Assembly: GCF_037038585.1 (NCBI RefSeq)
Contig: NC_092541.1
Coordinates: 3,345,445-3,409,444 of the forward strand
Source: Patagioenas fasciata
Taxonomy: Eukaryota > Chordata > Aves > Columbiformes > Columbidae
Reading direction: 5' to 3'
Length of the DNA: 64,000 bases
Of the stretch, positions 53,001 to 63,362 are shown piece by piece. Positions within the stretch are counted from its first letter, which is position 1. Every line of letters starts with the position of its first letter. The position numbers and the translations under genes were made by a program. The notes beneath the pieces were generated by a model that saw only the letters and a program-made list of their open reading frames with translations, ran no database searches and had not been told where the DNA came from.

Positions 53001-54717
53001 GCTTTCTGCTCCGGGAACACCAGCTCCCAAAAGGGACACCCCAGGGGAGTCGTCCTCTTGAATTCCCTGCTTGAGCCACCAGTAAACAACCAGCAGGCAT
53101 GCAAGGATGTCGAAAGGACGAGCGTATGGTTAATAATCCCATGATTAAAGAGCCCTTAAGCGCTCGCCGGCGTGGATGAGGCCTGTTGTGTCTCCTAGTG
53201 CCCAAATAATGAAGTTCTTCATCAAGCCAGGCCCTAACGAAGCAGAAAAGTCCTCCGGGTATGGCAGGGATGGCCACAGCAGGGGAGGGGCTGCTTCTCC
53301 CCAGCTGGGGGAATTGCAAAACAAAGGGCAGACCCCTCTGGATCCGAACCCGCTCTCCCTTCCCATGCGTGCGATCTGCCCGCCAGATGCAGCTCCCGGC
53401 CAGACACGAGGAGCTCGCCGCCAGCCCCAGGGCTCAACCGGCCTCACCGCCTCCCGCACCGGCTCATCGGCGCCAGACACCACGCTCGGTGTCCATCGCC
53501 CTGTGCTCCCAACACCTGCGACCATCGCGGTGCTATTACAGGAGGGGAAAAAACAAGCATCTGTCAGGCTGTTTAACCACAGTTTCCCGGTTGGATTCGC
53601 AACAGAAGGTCAGGGAAAAACCATCGAGCGCCCGCTCAGCCCCAAACGCCTCCGAGTCGAGTTACCCACGGTCCACGCTCGCACCAGCCTCGCTGCGCCA
53701 TCTCGGCTTTTAAAGCTACGGGGAGGCGGAGGGGGGGGAAAGTTGTTTCCTCATCTTGTATTAATAAAGTTTACGAGCTGGAAATTCCCCCGGCTCGATT
53801 TATTTCTCGAGTTTTAGTTCATGCAAACCAGGCGATCGGCGGCGGGTGAGGACGTGTTTGTTGCACAACCGGGCTCTCCTCCATTTCGAGCCTGGAAGAT
53901 TGTGCTTTACCCCACAAACCTCATAACAAAACATAATCATCCCATGCGCACGAGCGAACCGACAAGCTGCGTGTGCAAGCGGGAGGCGGAAACGTGCGTG
54001 TACATCAGGATATACTTCCTATAAGAAGTTTTCAGGCTGGAGAATGAGCGGTTTCTTCTGCTTTTTGAGGACTTTCTCCCAGTTTTAGCAGTGCCCGCTT
54101 TCCTCACCCACTTAAATATCACCCGTTTCTTCTCTGAACCGTCACCATCACTGAAACCGCAGGGAAACGGGTTTCGAGGCGTCCCCGTGCGAGGGGAAAT
54201 GGCTGCGGAGCCGGAACGGGGTGCGGGGCCCCCGGGGGGGTCTCAGCGGCCACCGGGACCGGGCACCGGCTGCTCCCGGGCGGTGCGGCCCGGGGGGTGC
54301 GTTCGGTGCCGCCGCCTTAACTTTTAGCGGGGAGGTTGTGAAGAGGCTGGAAAGGGAGACGAGACGAGTGGAGGTGTCCTGGATAAAGGCGGCTAGAAAA
54401 TAACGTTACCGGGGATTTTAGGCAGGGGCAACGGGGCAGGCGGGCCCTGCGAAGGCCCCAACGGCCGGCCCGGCGCCCTCCACACCCGGAGCGTCTCCGC
54501 TAAGCCTGTTCCCATCACACCGCCTCCCCATCCCCCTACCCCGAGGCCTCCTCACCTGGTACTGCGCGGCGGCCGGGCCCATGGGGCGGTATCCCGGGGC
54601 GGTGGCGGCAGCGGGAGCCGGGCTGGGGCCCCGCATGATGGCGGGCCCGGGCCCCGGGGGCGGAGGGGCGGCGGTGGGGGGCAGCGGGCTGAGCGGGAAG
54701 GCGCCTCGGCCGGCCAT
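41063..54717 (-). CDS. SMARCD2: SWI/SNF-related subunit BAF60B
   Basis: A BAF60 subunit linking SWI/SNF chromatin remodellers to transcription factors. In mammals it is needed for neutrophil granule maturation. Exons, 5' to 3' on the minus strand: 54556-54717, 47472-47656, 45237-45279, 44221-44343, 43982-44101, 43767-43862, 42918-43019, 42517-42678, 42181-42278, 41636-41771, 41391-41513, 41207-41308, 41063-41116. The sum is 1506 bases, 501 residues (human 531). The shortfall is in the Pro/Gly/Ala-rich N-terminus and a linker near residues 180-200. Landmarks are [33 protein letters not shown], the SWIB domain in exons 7-8 (residues about 270-331, [26 protein letters not shown]), SFLxFS-like [15 protein letters not shown], and the end [16 protein letters not shown]2 rather than D1/D3 is chosen from the N-terminal start, AGLQVGPP, and the location beside PSMC5. 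Intron 1 is 6.9 kb and unusually repeat-poor. Confidence 0.95.
41806..42021 (+). mobile_element. CR1 LINE 3' fragment (type B)
   Basis: In SMARCD2 intron 9, antisense to the gene. Starts accagcggaggttgaggttg. Confidence 0.88.
43150..43672 (+). mobile_element. CR1 LINE, 5'-truncated (type B, long)
   Basis: In SMARCD2 intron 6, antisense to the gene. Extends upstream to ttctgggcactggggaggtc and ends ccaaccaaaacgattctg. Confidence 0.9.
44519..44895 (-). mobile_element. CR1 LINE, 5'-truncated (type A)
   Basis: In SMARCD2 intron 3. Starts acagaatcacagaatggtct and runs to ctcttctccaggttgaacac. Confidence 0.9.
45624..45965 (+). mobile_element. CR1 LINE, 5'-truncated (type B, with variant 5' segment)
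   Basis: In SMARCD2 intron 2. Its first 90 bases (gattataaagccaagatgac and onward) recur in front of the copy at 38325. Confidence 0.85.
47126..47341 (-). mobile_element. CR1 LINE 3' fragment (type A)
   Basis: In SMARCD2 intron 2. Starts gagaatcacagaatggtttg. This is the last CR1 piece before a 10.4-kb stretch with none. Confidence 0.88.
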
Positions 54718-54985
54718 GGCGGGGCGGGAAGCCCCCGCCCGCGCTGTTTACTCGGAAGCGGCGGCGGCGGCGCCCGGAGACGGAGTCAGAGAGCGGCGCC
54801 CACTGGCCCCGCCCCCCGCACAACTCCACCCACACGCACAGTGACCCCGCCCCTCCCGTGAAAAGGTTCCGCCTATCTACGGAAAGGCTCCGCCCCCCGT
54901 AGTGACCCCGCCCCCTCGCAGTGACTCCGCCCCTCCCGCGGAAAAGGCTTCGCCCCCAGGCATGGCCCCGCCCACCCCACGGCCG
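54150..54985 (-). promoter_or_regulatory. CpG island and GC-box promoter of SMARCD2
   Basis: Dense CpG surrounds the start codon at 54717. Just upstream (54799-54975) CCGCCC-type GC boxes recur at least seven times inside imperfect repeats of a gtgaccccgcccc unit alternating with a ggaaaaggcttcgccc unit. Sp1/KLF control is likely. No TATA box was seen. Confidence 0.6.
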
Positions 54986-55780
54986 TGCGCGTCTGTGCGT
55001 GCTTGTGTGTGTGCGTGCGCGCCCGTGGCCGTGCAGGTGGGCAAACGTGTGTGCAAACGTGTGTGCAAATGTGTGTGCAAGCGTGTGTGCAAGGGGCGGG
55101 CTGGCATGTGGGTGTGCAGGTGAGTGTGAGAAACCGCGGACAGAAGGGTGCGGGCGTGCGTGCACACGGGTGTGGGTGCACAGACACGCAAGGGGGGGAT
55201 GCTGGTGTGAGTGTGTGTGTGTGCGTGCAGGCACATCGGTAGATGTGCACGCAGGTCTGATTGCACTTGTGCGTGGGTGTGCATGCGTATCAGTGTGCAG
55301 ACATGGGGGTTTGCAGATGTGTGTGGAGGTGTAAGCGTGTGCAGGTGTGTGCGTGTGCAGGTGTGTGCATGTGCAGGTGTGTGCATGTACTGACATGGAG
55401 GGGTGCAGGTTTGCTTATGTGTGTGCAGACACATGCGTTGACAGACACGACTGTGAAAGCATGTGCGTGCGGGTGTGCAGGTGGACTTGTGTGTGCGGAC
55501 GTGTGGAGATGTCTGCATTTACCGACACGAGTGTGAATGCATGTGGGTGTGCAGCTGTGTGTGCAGATGTTTGTGCATGCAGGTGTGGGTGGGCAGATGT
55601 GCGTGCAGGTGTGTAGGTGTGCAGGCATCCTTGTGTGTGTGCACAGATGTGAGTGTGAAAGCACGTGCGTGTGCATGTGCACATGAGGTGTGTGCATTTG
55701 CAGGCACGAAGTCTCCCCCATTTGCACAAGCAGCACGTGCACGTGCACGCATGTGTGCAAAGCCACGCACGTGCACAAGA
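54986..55780. repeat. GT/GTGC-rich minisatellite upstream of SMARCD2
   Basis: Nearly 800 bases are built from variants of gtgtgtgcaggtg, gtgtgcaaac and gtgcatgc. Alternating purine-pyrimidine order is favourable to Z-DNA. Long open frames on both strands here (His/Thr-rich in one direction, Cys/Val-rich in the other) are by-products of the repeat. Confidence 0.85.
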
Positions 55781-57773
55781 CACGCAAGTTGTTCAGCTGC
55801 CGGGTCGCTCTCTGCGCTGGCATCGCAGCCTTGCTGTGGATTTAGCTGCTGGCTGCCGTCCCAGCAACTCCGCCGGTGGTTTTGGGGAGGTTTCTGGGAT
55901 TTTCGGGGCAATCTGGGTGCTGTGTAGTCCCTGTTTGGTGAAGACACCAGGATGGGCAGTAAAAGTGATGATGGCTGTTCCCTCCAGCGGCTTCACAGGA
56001 GTGTCCTGGGTACCAGGCGCAGGCAAAACCCATCCGAATGTGACGGCGAAGCCTCTTTGCATCACGGTTGTCACTGAATATCTTCCCCTGCACAGTTGTC
56101 CTACGTATAAACAGGTCAGAAAAGGCTCCTTTCAGCCCTTTTCTTCTTGCAGGGCTAAAGTCCTTTGTCCCAGTCTCATTCCTGTTGACTTCTCAGCTCC
56201 AGGACAATGGGTGTTCGCTCCCATGAAGGACACACGTGGCTCTGCCGTTCATCGGTGCGACCGCCGAGATGAATTCCCAGCTTTCAGAGCAGGATGTGCT
56301 GGGCACCAGTTGCCTTCCCCATAGCAAAACCATTCTCCAGGGTGCAGAGCTGCTTTGCCTACTAATTCGTACAAAATAAATGGAAAACAGAGAAACCTCA
56401 TGTCTTTTTTAGTTTTACTGAAATGTAAAAGATGCTCCTAAACCCAAATAAACTTCTGGAAGGAAGGGAGATAAACAAAAGGCTTTAAGATGAAGAAATG
56501 CCAGCACAACTGCAATTTAATTTGCCTGCAATGCAGTCAGTAGGTACAAGGCATCCTGCTGCGGTGCCGCAGGGCCCTTGCAGAAGTGATGGGCTTTCTG
56601 GGAAAGGAGGCGAGGATTAGGGCTTCATTGCTTTTCCAGCTCTGTTTTCATTCCTGTCATCTCACCATGAGCGCACGGAAACCCCCAGGACTTGGGGACA
56701 AGCACAGGCCAGCAGCCAGGACACCAGGTTCTCCTCCCGTCCCTGGTTTGCTGAGTGACCTTCAGCAAGTTGCTTCTTTTCCCTTCTCCTCAATTTCTCT
56801 ACCCCTTTTGCAGTGGGAAATGCTCCATCCCAGCTCTCCTGCTCTGGCTGCTGCTGGCAGGAGGTTTTTCTGCATGGGGCAAATAAACCACAGGACCAGT
56901 TTCCCAGCAGGAACGCAGAGCCAGGCAGAGCAGGGACATCTCCCCAGGGGCTTCCACTCTCTAGTGGGTGCATATTTGCCGTTGTTTTGTTGTCTGAAAA
57001 CTTTGGTTGCTTCAGCACTACCTCTCTGTTTCAGTCCATCTCCAGGGATCAGCAGGGATCTGACAAAAAGCCTACTTTCCTTTTTCCCTTCCTGCAGAAA
57101 GTCAGGAGACCCCAGCCATGCTGAGCACAAGACCATCTCTGCTTACTCGGATGCTGTTTTTACATCTCCTCTTGTGTCATTTTCCGAGGTGTGGAGACCC
57201 CATCAATTACTTTGCTGGAGTTCCTCTTACAATTCTGAACTTTTCCAGCATCCTGCCAGGTGCCAGATCATTAGCATGTGGGTCAAAGCCCAGAGGATGC
57301 TGATTAAAAGACCTTCCCTTTGTCAACTAAGAGCAAACGTGATTACTCTTGCTTCTTCTCCTATTATGTGGCACAGGCTGAAGCCTAATTAGCAAGAACT
57401 TGTTCGTCAGTGTAAGTGAAGCTCGGTGCCTCTCTGGAAAGGCTGTTTGTTCTCACTTGTCTGCATGGACCAGGGGAAACTTCCTCTCTGGATGAAAAGT
57501 CAGGAGCATCCTTTGCATATTTTTCAATTAAACCTTCCTTTCTGGAGGTCAGCACAGTCCCTGGAGGCAGATACAATTAACATATAAATTGCAAATCCAT
57601 GCCAGCGGCCAGTTCGTACTTTGGGGATGGAAGGGAGATATTTAGCTTATCACAGTAACACTCCTGGGAAATGAAAAAATCTCCCAGCTGGACAGTTAGG
57701 GTGGCAGAGGAAGGCAGAAGGGACCAAGGGTGTCTGATGAGCAGCCTTGACCATGTCAAGGGGAGGCACAGAG
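55781..57773. other. Intergenic stretch, no supported gene
   Basis: Holds a 268-codon open frame at 56586-57392 (+) with no recognisable domain, no repeat origin I can name and no coding-like homology. A short frame at 57118 starts with a hydrophobic run but ends in a poor donor. I do not call either as a gene. Confidence 0.5.
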
Positions 57774-57985
57774 CCAGGGGAGGTTGAGGTTGGATGTGGG
57801 GAACAATTTCTTCCCCAAAGGGCTGTGGGGCATTGGAACAGGCTGCCCAGGGCAGTGCTGGAGTCACCATCCCTGGAGGGTTGGACAGACGGACATGAGG
57901 TTCTCAGGACATGGGGCAGTGCCAGGGGTGGGGAACGGTTGGATTCTGATCTTCGGGGTCTTTTCCAGCCAAAAGATTCTATGTT
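57774..57985 (+). mobile_element. CR1 LINE 3' fragment (type B)
   Basis: Intergenic. Starts ccaggggaggttgaggttgg and ends ccagccaaaagattctatg. Confidence 0.88.
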
Positions 57986-58989
57986 TTGGATCCATCCCGT
58001 GACACAGCTCTGCCTGACACCTCACATAAGGCACACGATTAAGCTTTGAGTTATCAGCCAGCGAACTCAGGTTTTACATTATTTACCTGCACAGAGAAGG
58101 TTTCCCTGTCAGGAGGAGTTAAAGCGACACTGGGAAGACGGTTCCTGTTTAACCATCTCTGGGCTGTAACAAGACTGAGTTTGTCACCTCACCGTACCAT
58201 CATTGTTCGGCAGATGGAAGCTTCCAGGCTGACTCTGGAGCCTGTCAAACTCCATCCACCGCTAAAAGGTTGCGCGATGGGCTCAGGGTGGGTTGTCCCT
58301 GGGGACAACCCCTCTTGGTCCCCTCCGTCCCCACGGGTCTGGTGGCAAAGGCTGGGGTAGGAGGGCGGATGACTCGTGTGGCACTTGGTACCGCGGGACA
58401 GAGCGGAGACAAATCCTGTGTTTTCCAGCTGAGCTGAGATGTTTCGTGGGGGAAGGGAGCAGTGAAAGAATCAGCTTAAGACAGCCTGTTAATACCGAAA
58501 ATCCCGGATACCCCATTCCGGGAAGCTGCGCCCACGCTGGCAGGCGAGCCGGATCCCCAGCATCATTTCCAGCCCCATCATCTCCTCCTGTGCCTCTCCA
58601 GCAACAGTGGGCTGCCCCACTGTGCCACCACCCCAAGTCCCAACTGCTTTCCCGTCTATGAGCAATCTCCCTCGCAATCTAAGGCTTTTAGTATTGAAAA
58701 GCATTAAGCCTAATTTTTTGCCTTACATGGGTTTTAGGCATTAGGTCAGGATGATGCTAAAGGGGGTTGATCCCGGTGGAAAACCTACTCCCCTCTTCCC
58801 AAAAAGCACCGAGGATACCTTCGCATCAGCATCTCTCCAAGCTCAGGCCCTCCATAAACCCTCTGTGCTTGAGCACAAGAGGGCACTGAGACACCACACT
58901 CGTTTCTGAGCGCAGACAGAGCTGCTGGAGCCATAAATTCCTTTCTGCACCTTCTCCCGGCTTGGCAGGGCTGCTGCGCACATCGGACA

Positions 58990-59441
58990 GACATGGAGCT
59001 GCTGGAGAGGGGCCAGAGGAGCCCCAGGAATGATCCGAGGCTGGAACAGCTCTGCTGGGGGACAGACTGAGAGAGTTGGGCTGTTCAGCTGAGAAGAGAA
59101 GCTCCTGGGAGACATTAGTGCAGCCTTTGTGGACTTAAAAGGAAGATGGGGACAGATTTTGAGCAGGGCCTGTTGCAACAGGACAAGGGGTGATGGTTTT
59201 AAACTAAAGGAGAGAGATTCAGGCTGGCCATGAGGAAGGAATTGTTGTCCCTGAGGGTGGTGAGAGCCTGGCCCAGGTTGGCCAGAGAGGTGGTGGATGA
59301 AGCATCCCTGGAGACATCCCAGGCCAGGCTGGACGGGGCTCTGAGCAACCTGAGCTGGTGAAGATGTCCCTGCTCATGGCAGGGGTGGCACTGGGGGAGC
59401 TGGGAATGTCCCTTCAGCATAAACTATCCTCTGATTCTATA
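58990..59441 (+). mobile_element. CR1 LINE, 5'-truncated (type A)
   Basis: Intergenic. Shares its 5' breakpoint region with 21648 and ends aactatcctctgattctat. Confidence 0.9.
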
Positions 59442-59754
59442 GGGACCAGCAGACACTTCCAGAGGATGCTCCTGCCCTACACCGCGCTGTCCATGTCCAT
59501 GCTGTGCCCTTCCCATCAAATTAAATTGCCTTAAATGATGGGAGAAAGAGCTGAGTGGAGCCAGCACCACCTCATCCATGAGAAAACCTCTTATTTCTGG
59601 GATTGGACCAGCAAAAGCAACCAAATCCTTTGAGGTTTGTGCTTGTTGGGGTCAAACACCCATTCTCTGCCTGCAAAAAAACCCAACCCGTTCACCTTCT
59701 CAGGTTCGAGCAGGTGGAAATCACCAGCCGGCTGCGCTCTGTAAACCTGGGAGT

Positions 59755-60140
59755 GCTTAATTGATATTAATCTCATCAATGCAAATCATATTACATCTCC
59801 TAGAAACGCTGGGCCTTTACCAATAGCAACGCTGAACTATTCCATATAAATCAAATTTACCAGCCTATAAACATTAGTACATCCCACAGACATATTCACC
59901 CTCATAAAAAACATCAATTGGTGCCTGACTATATTAGTAAAAATAAATTACAGAACTTTATCTCTCTGCCACGATTATGGGCAAAACCACATAAAAGAGA
60001 CACTTGGAAAATGCTTTTGTGTCGATTGTTACAGAAGTTGCCGATGCCATTCGGCTTCTTCAAACCGCTATGAATTGCATATAATTAAGGCATTTGAAAA
60101 CCTTCAATGACTAAATGAGAAAAATGTCTCTTTTGCAAGC
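59755..60140. promoter_or_regulatory. AT-rich candidate enhancer with POU/homeodomain-like sites
   Basis: An AT-rich island in GC-rich surroundings. Visible motifs are taattgatattaatctcat, atgcaaatcat (octamer-like), atataaatcaaat and tgcatataattaaggc, and cataaaaaacat. There is no open frame and no repeat signature. Regulatory function is inferred from composition and motif density only. Confidence 0.35.
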
Positions 60141-62163
60141 CCTGAGACACCTGGGGGAGCAATTTTTGTGCAGGTGAGGTGAACAAAATCAACTTATTGA
60201 GCACTGCACTTTGGGGGGGAGTGCAGAACTGGTCCTTTTACACTGATTTTTTCAGTGCTGGGTGAACAGGAAGAAGTGTTTGATAGGGGGAAAATAGTTT
60301 GCGCTATTCAGCTCCTCAGAAAGAAGACTGAAAGGTGGCTTTATTGCAGCGTGAGCATCTCTGGAGGAGCGAAACATCCAGTGGGATAAAGGTACAAGAG
60401 GGGAATGGTGGCTGGGAGGGAATTGGGTGAGAAACGCGGCTCGTGCTTCGAGCAAGCAGGTGACAAACCATGAGCAGAGACTGGGTGGTCTGAGAAATGC
60501 TTCATTCCCACAGAAGTCAATGGGCGACTGGGGCAGGTGAAGCAGCGTGTGGTGCTGAGGTTGGTCTCGGTGAATGAACATTGGATGTTCCCGTGAATCT
60601 GTGGCAGGGGGAATGAGGAGGAAGGTGGGGAATAGGAGACTTCGAAGCCGTGGGATGTGTCTGAAGGTGTCCCCATGCCAGGGACAAGCCAGGGTACCTG
60701 TGAGTTTCAAACCATCCTTCCTTCACCACACCATTGCCTTGTCCTTCCTCCCTGTCCTGGATATGAAACCCACGCTGGTTTAATATGCCATACAGTAGCT
60801 GAGCTTGGGGACATCATCCCCTTAAGCGTTGGCCAACCTGTTGGCTTTCCTGCTGGTTTCTCACCCAGCAAAGTCACACCAGTGTACTACAGGTGGTCTT
60901 GTGTCCGTCTGTCCATCCTGAGCAAGGAGGAGGCTCCCAGCAGAGCTGACCCACCTCTCCCATCTCATCTGCTTTATCTGTTCTTGAGTGTCCTCACTCA
61001 CCACTCTGGGGGATGGCACGGTGCCCACTGCCAGCTGGCAAGGGTTAGAATAAGTCTCCTGTGCTTCTGCACCTCTCTGCTCTTTTTATGGATGCCTTCT
61101 CCTCCAGGTCTGTCTCAGGTATGTGGTTCTCCTGTTACCATAGTGATACATCTCACCATGTCACCGTCTTCAGTGCACTCATCCTTGTAACGTCCCCGCG
61201 CAGGAGAGAAGGATTATTGTCCCCACAACAGTGGTGGAGTGAACAACTCAAGTGAAGTGGAGACCAAAAAGCCCCTGAAAGCCTCAAAGGCTTGGGGTGG
61301 TCACCCACGTAGTGGACAAATGTCCAGGGCAGAGGTGACCATCGCTGGTTGCTCATCTTCACCCATGCTCAGCCCCCTAGAAGGTTTCTTGTTTGCTTCC
61401 ACCACTGATGGTGCTTAGAACCTCATCGCTTCTCTCTGTGCTTGGTGACAAGAAGTGATTAAGGGGTTTAATAATTTGGATTTATTCTTTGCCTCTGCCT
61501 GAGGCTGTTCAAAGAACAATAAAGCAGCTCCAGTGTGATTATGACTTAGTACAAGCGTCCAGGGATGCTTCCCTTGGCAGTGCGTCCGTTGGCGTTATGA
61601 TATCTGCGAGGGCAGGACACCTCCCCGGGGGACGTCTTTAGGTACCCAGGATGGGCTCATCTTGGGTGTGTGTAAAACCTTCACGGTGCTTTGCAGTGAA
61701 TTTTGGATTTTCCGCTGGGCAAAATCAAATGCAAGAGAGATGCGTGTGCCTGACAGCTGGGCTGTGGAGCCTCTCGTACCTTGTCGGTTATTCATTGATG
61801 GAGCTTGTGTTCAATGCGGGAGCCTGGCTCCAGCCCAGCCCTCTGGGGCCTCCTGTGATGTCTTTATGCTGCCTCTGCCCTTCGGCAAGGGGAGCGTGGA
61901 AAGAAAAGCGTGGAAACCTGCACTGCTGTGGAGCACATGGAGGGGCAGGGAGGCTGGGGAGGCTGGAGGGTAGCAGCCTCACCTCTGGGGTGATGCGGAG
62001 CTCAGCTTTCCAGCAAAAATGGGACTCCAGCGCTTGTAACCAGGCAAAAAACCCTCTGTGGCACTGGGATATGAAGGCAGCTGCATGATTTGCAGAGGGG
62101 CCAAGATCATGGCTCAGGGAAGGGTCTCAAGGGGATGTGAGCACCATGTTATCATGCCACACT
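60141..62163. other. Intergenic stretch, no supported gene
   Basis: No CR1 pieces and no convincing coding sequence. A smaller AT-rich patch near 61455-61560 carries ttcaaag (TCF-like) next to aacaataaag (SOX-like). Confidence 0.45.
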
Positions 62164-62520
62164 TCATAGAATCATAGGATCATTTTGGTTGGAAAAGACC
62201 CTCAAGATCATGGAGTCCAACTGTCACCCCACCCCTGGCACTGCCCCATGTCCTGAGAACCTCATGTCCGTCTGTCCAGCCCTCCAGGGATGGTGACTCC
62301 AGCACTGCCCTGGGCAGCCTGTTCCAATGCCCCACAGCCCTTTGGGAAGAAATTGTTCCCCACATCCAACCTCAACCTCCCCTGGTGCAACTTGAGGCCG
62401 TTTCCTCTGCTCCTGGCGCTTGTTCCTTGGGATCAGAGCCCGACCCCCCCTGGCTCCAAGCTCCTTTCAGGCAGTTCAGAGATCAGAAGGTCTCCCCTCA
62501 GCTCCTGTTCTCCAGCTGAC
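62164..62520 (-). mobile_element. CR1 LINE, 5'-truncated (type B)
   Basis: Intergenic. Starts ttcatagaatcataggatca and runs to ctcctgttctccagctgacc. Confidence 0.9.
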
Positions 62521-63277
62521 CCCACCCAGGTCCTGGTTTTGCACCCAAATGTGTTGTCAACCTGCAAAAGATGGCTCCTCTCTCAAATCTGGCTTTTTCC
62601 AGGATGAGGTAAACTCTCCCCTGCAGCGTAGCTGGGGCACATGCTGGTGTAGATGTCCTCTGGCATCGTGCCCTGTGCTCCAGCCTACACCTGTTCCACC
62701 AGATCTCTCCAGCCAAGTCCCGCTCAGTAAATCGATGTAAACGGGATGCTGCTGGGTTCTTTATCCCTATCCCCAGGGCCCATCACATGCTTTAGTCTAG
62801 CACTGACTAACTACCAGAGTGGCTGCCAGCTTGGGTAGCTGGACACCCCCAAAATCCTTCCATTTAATCTGGACTTTACAGGCAGATCTCGAAAAGCAGG
62901 AGGCAGCCACCATCGAGGGGTCTGACCCGCCTGTCAGCTCCCTTCTGAGGACGGGCACTGGTTTTAATATCACATCAACTCTAATTGACTTATTGCTGGT
63001 CTTTGCAAATTGCCCTTTTAATGATAGTTACAACTACAGTGTGTGCAAATTACCCTGCTAATGACACTTACAGATGTACTAAATGCCTCTGCTTATTCCT
63101 ATAGCCAGGCAGGAAATCATTTAAAGCCGAAAGGTCAGGAGGGAGAGTGGGATGGGAGAGCATCATCTCCTTGGCAACTGCTCGGCTGGACCCTGTCTCC
63201 GAGGTGTTGTCCCCAGCTGTCCCCAGCATCCCACCAGCTGCTGCTCATCCTGCCGCATCTCCTCGCTGGGCTTGGGT
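62521..63277. other. Intergenic stretch around the duplicated module
   Basis: No gene seen. The part from about 62960 to 63110 is AT-rich, with aactctaattgacttatt just before the duplicated module. Confidence 0.4.
63004..63073 (+). repeat. Imperfect tandem duplication of a POU/homeodomain-like module
   Basis: Copy 1 at 63004-63039 and copy 2 at 63044-63073. Each runs tgcaaatt, ccct, taatga and ends ttacag or ctacag. Both carry TGCAAAT followed about 10 bases later by TAATGA. Confidence 0.6.
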
Positions 63278-63362
63278 CATGGAATTATATAATCATTTTG
63301 GTTGGAAAAGACCCTGAAGATCGAGTCCAACAGTTATCCCAACCCTGCCACTAACCCATTAC
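63278..63362 (-). mobile_element. CR1 LINE 3' tail (type B)
   Basis: Intergenic. ataatcattttggttggaaa then gaagatcgagtccaacagtt. Confidence 0.82.

Noticed and set aside
54877-55947. Long His/Thr-rich and Cys/Val-rich frames upstream of SMARCD2
   Set aside because: They are translations of the GT minisatellite with no domain or splice structure.
57118-57303. Short frame starting with a hydrophobic, signal-like run
   Set aside because: No good donor, no following exon and no homology recognised. Kept only as a note.
56586-57392. 268-codon open frame on the plus strand
   Set aside because: No recognisable domain, weak start context and no splice or promoter context. The length is possible by chance in this composition.
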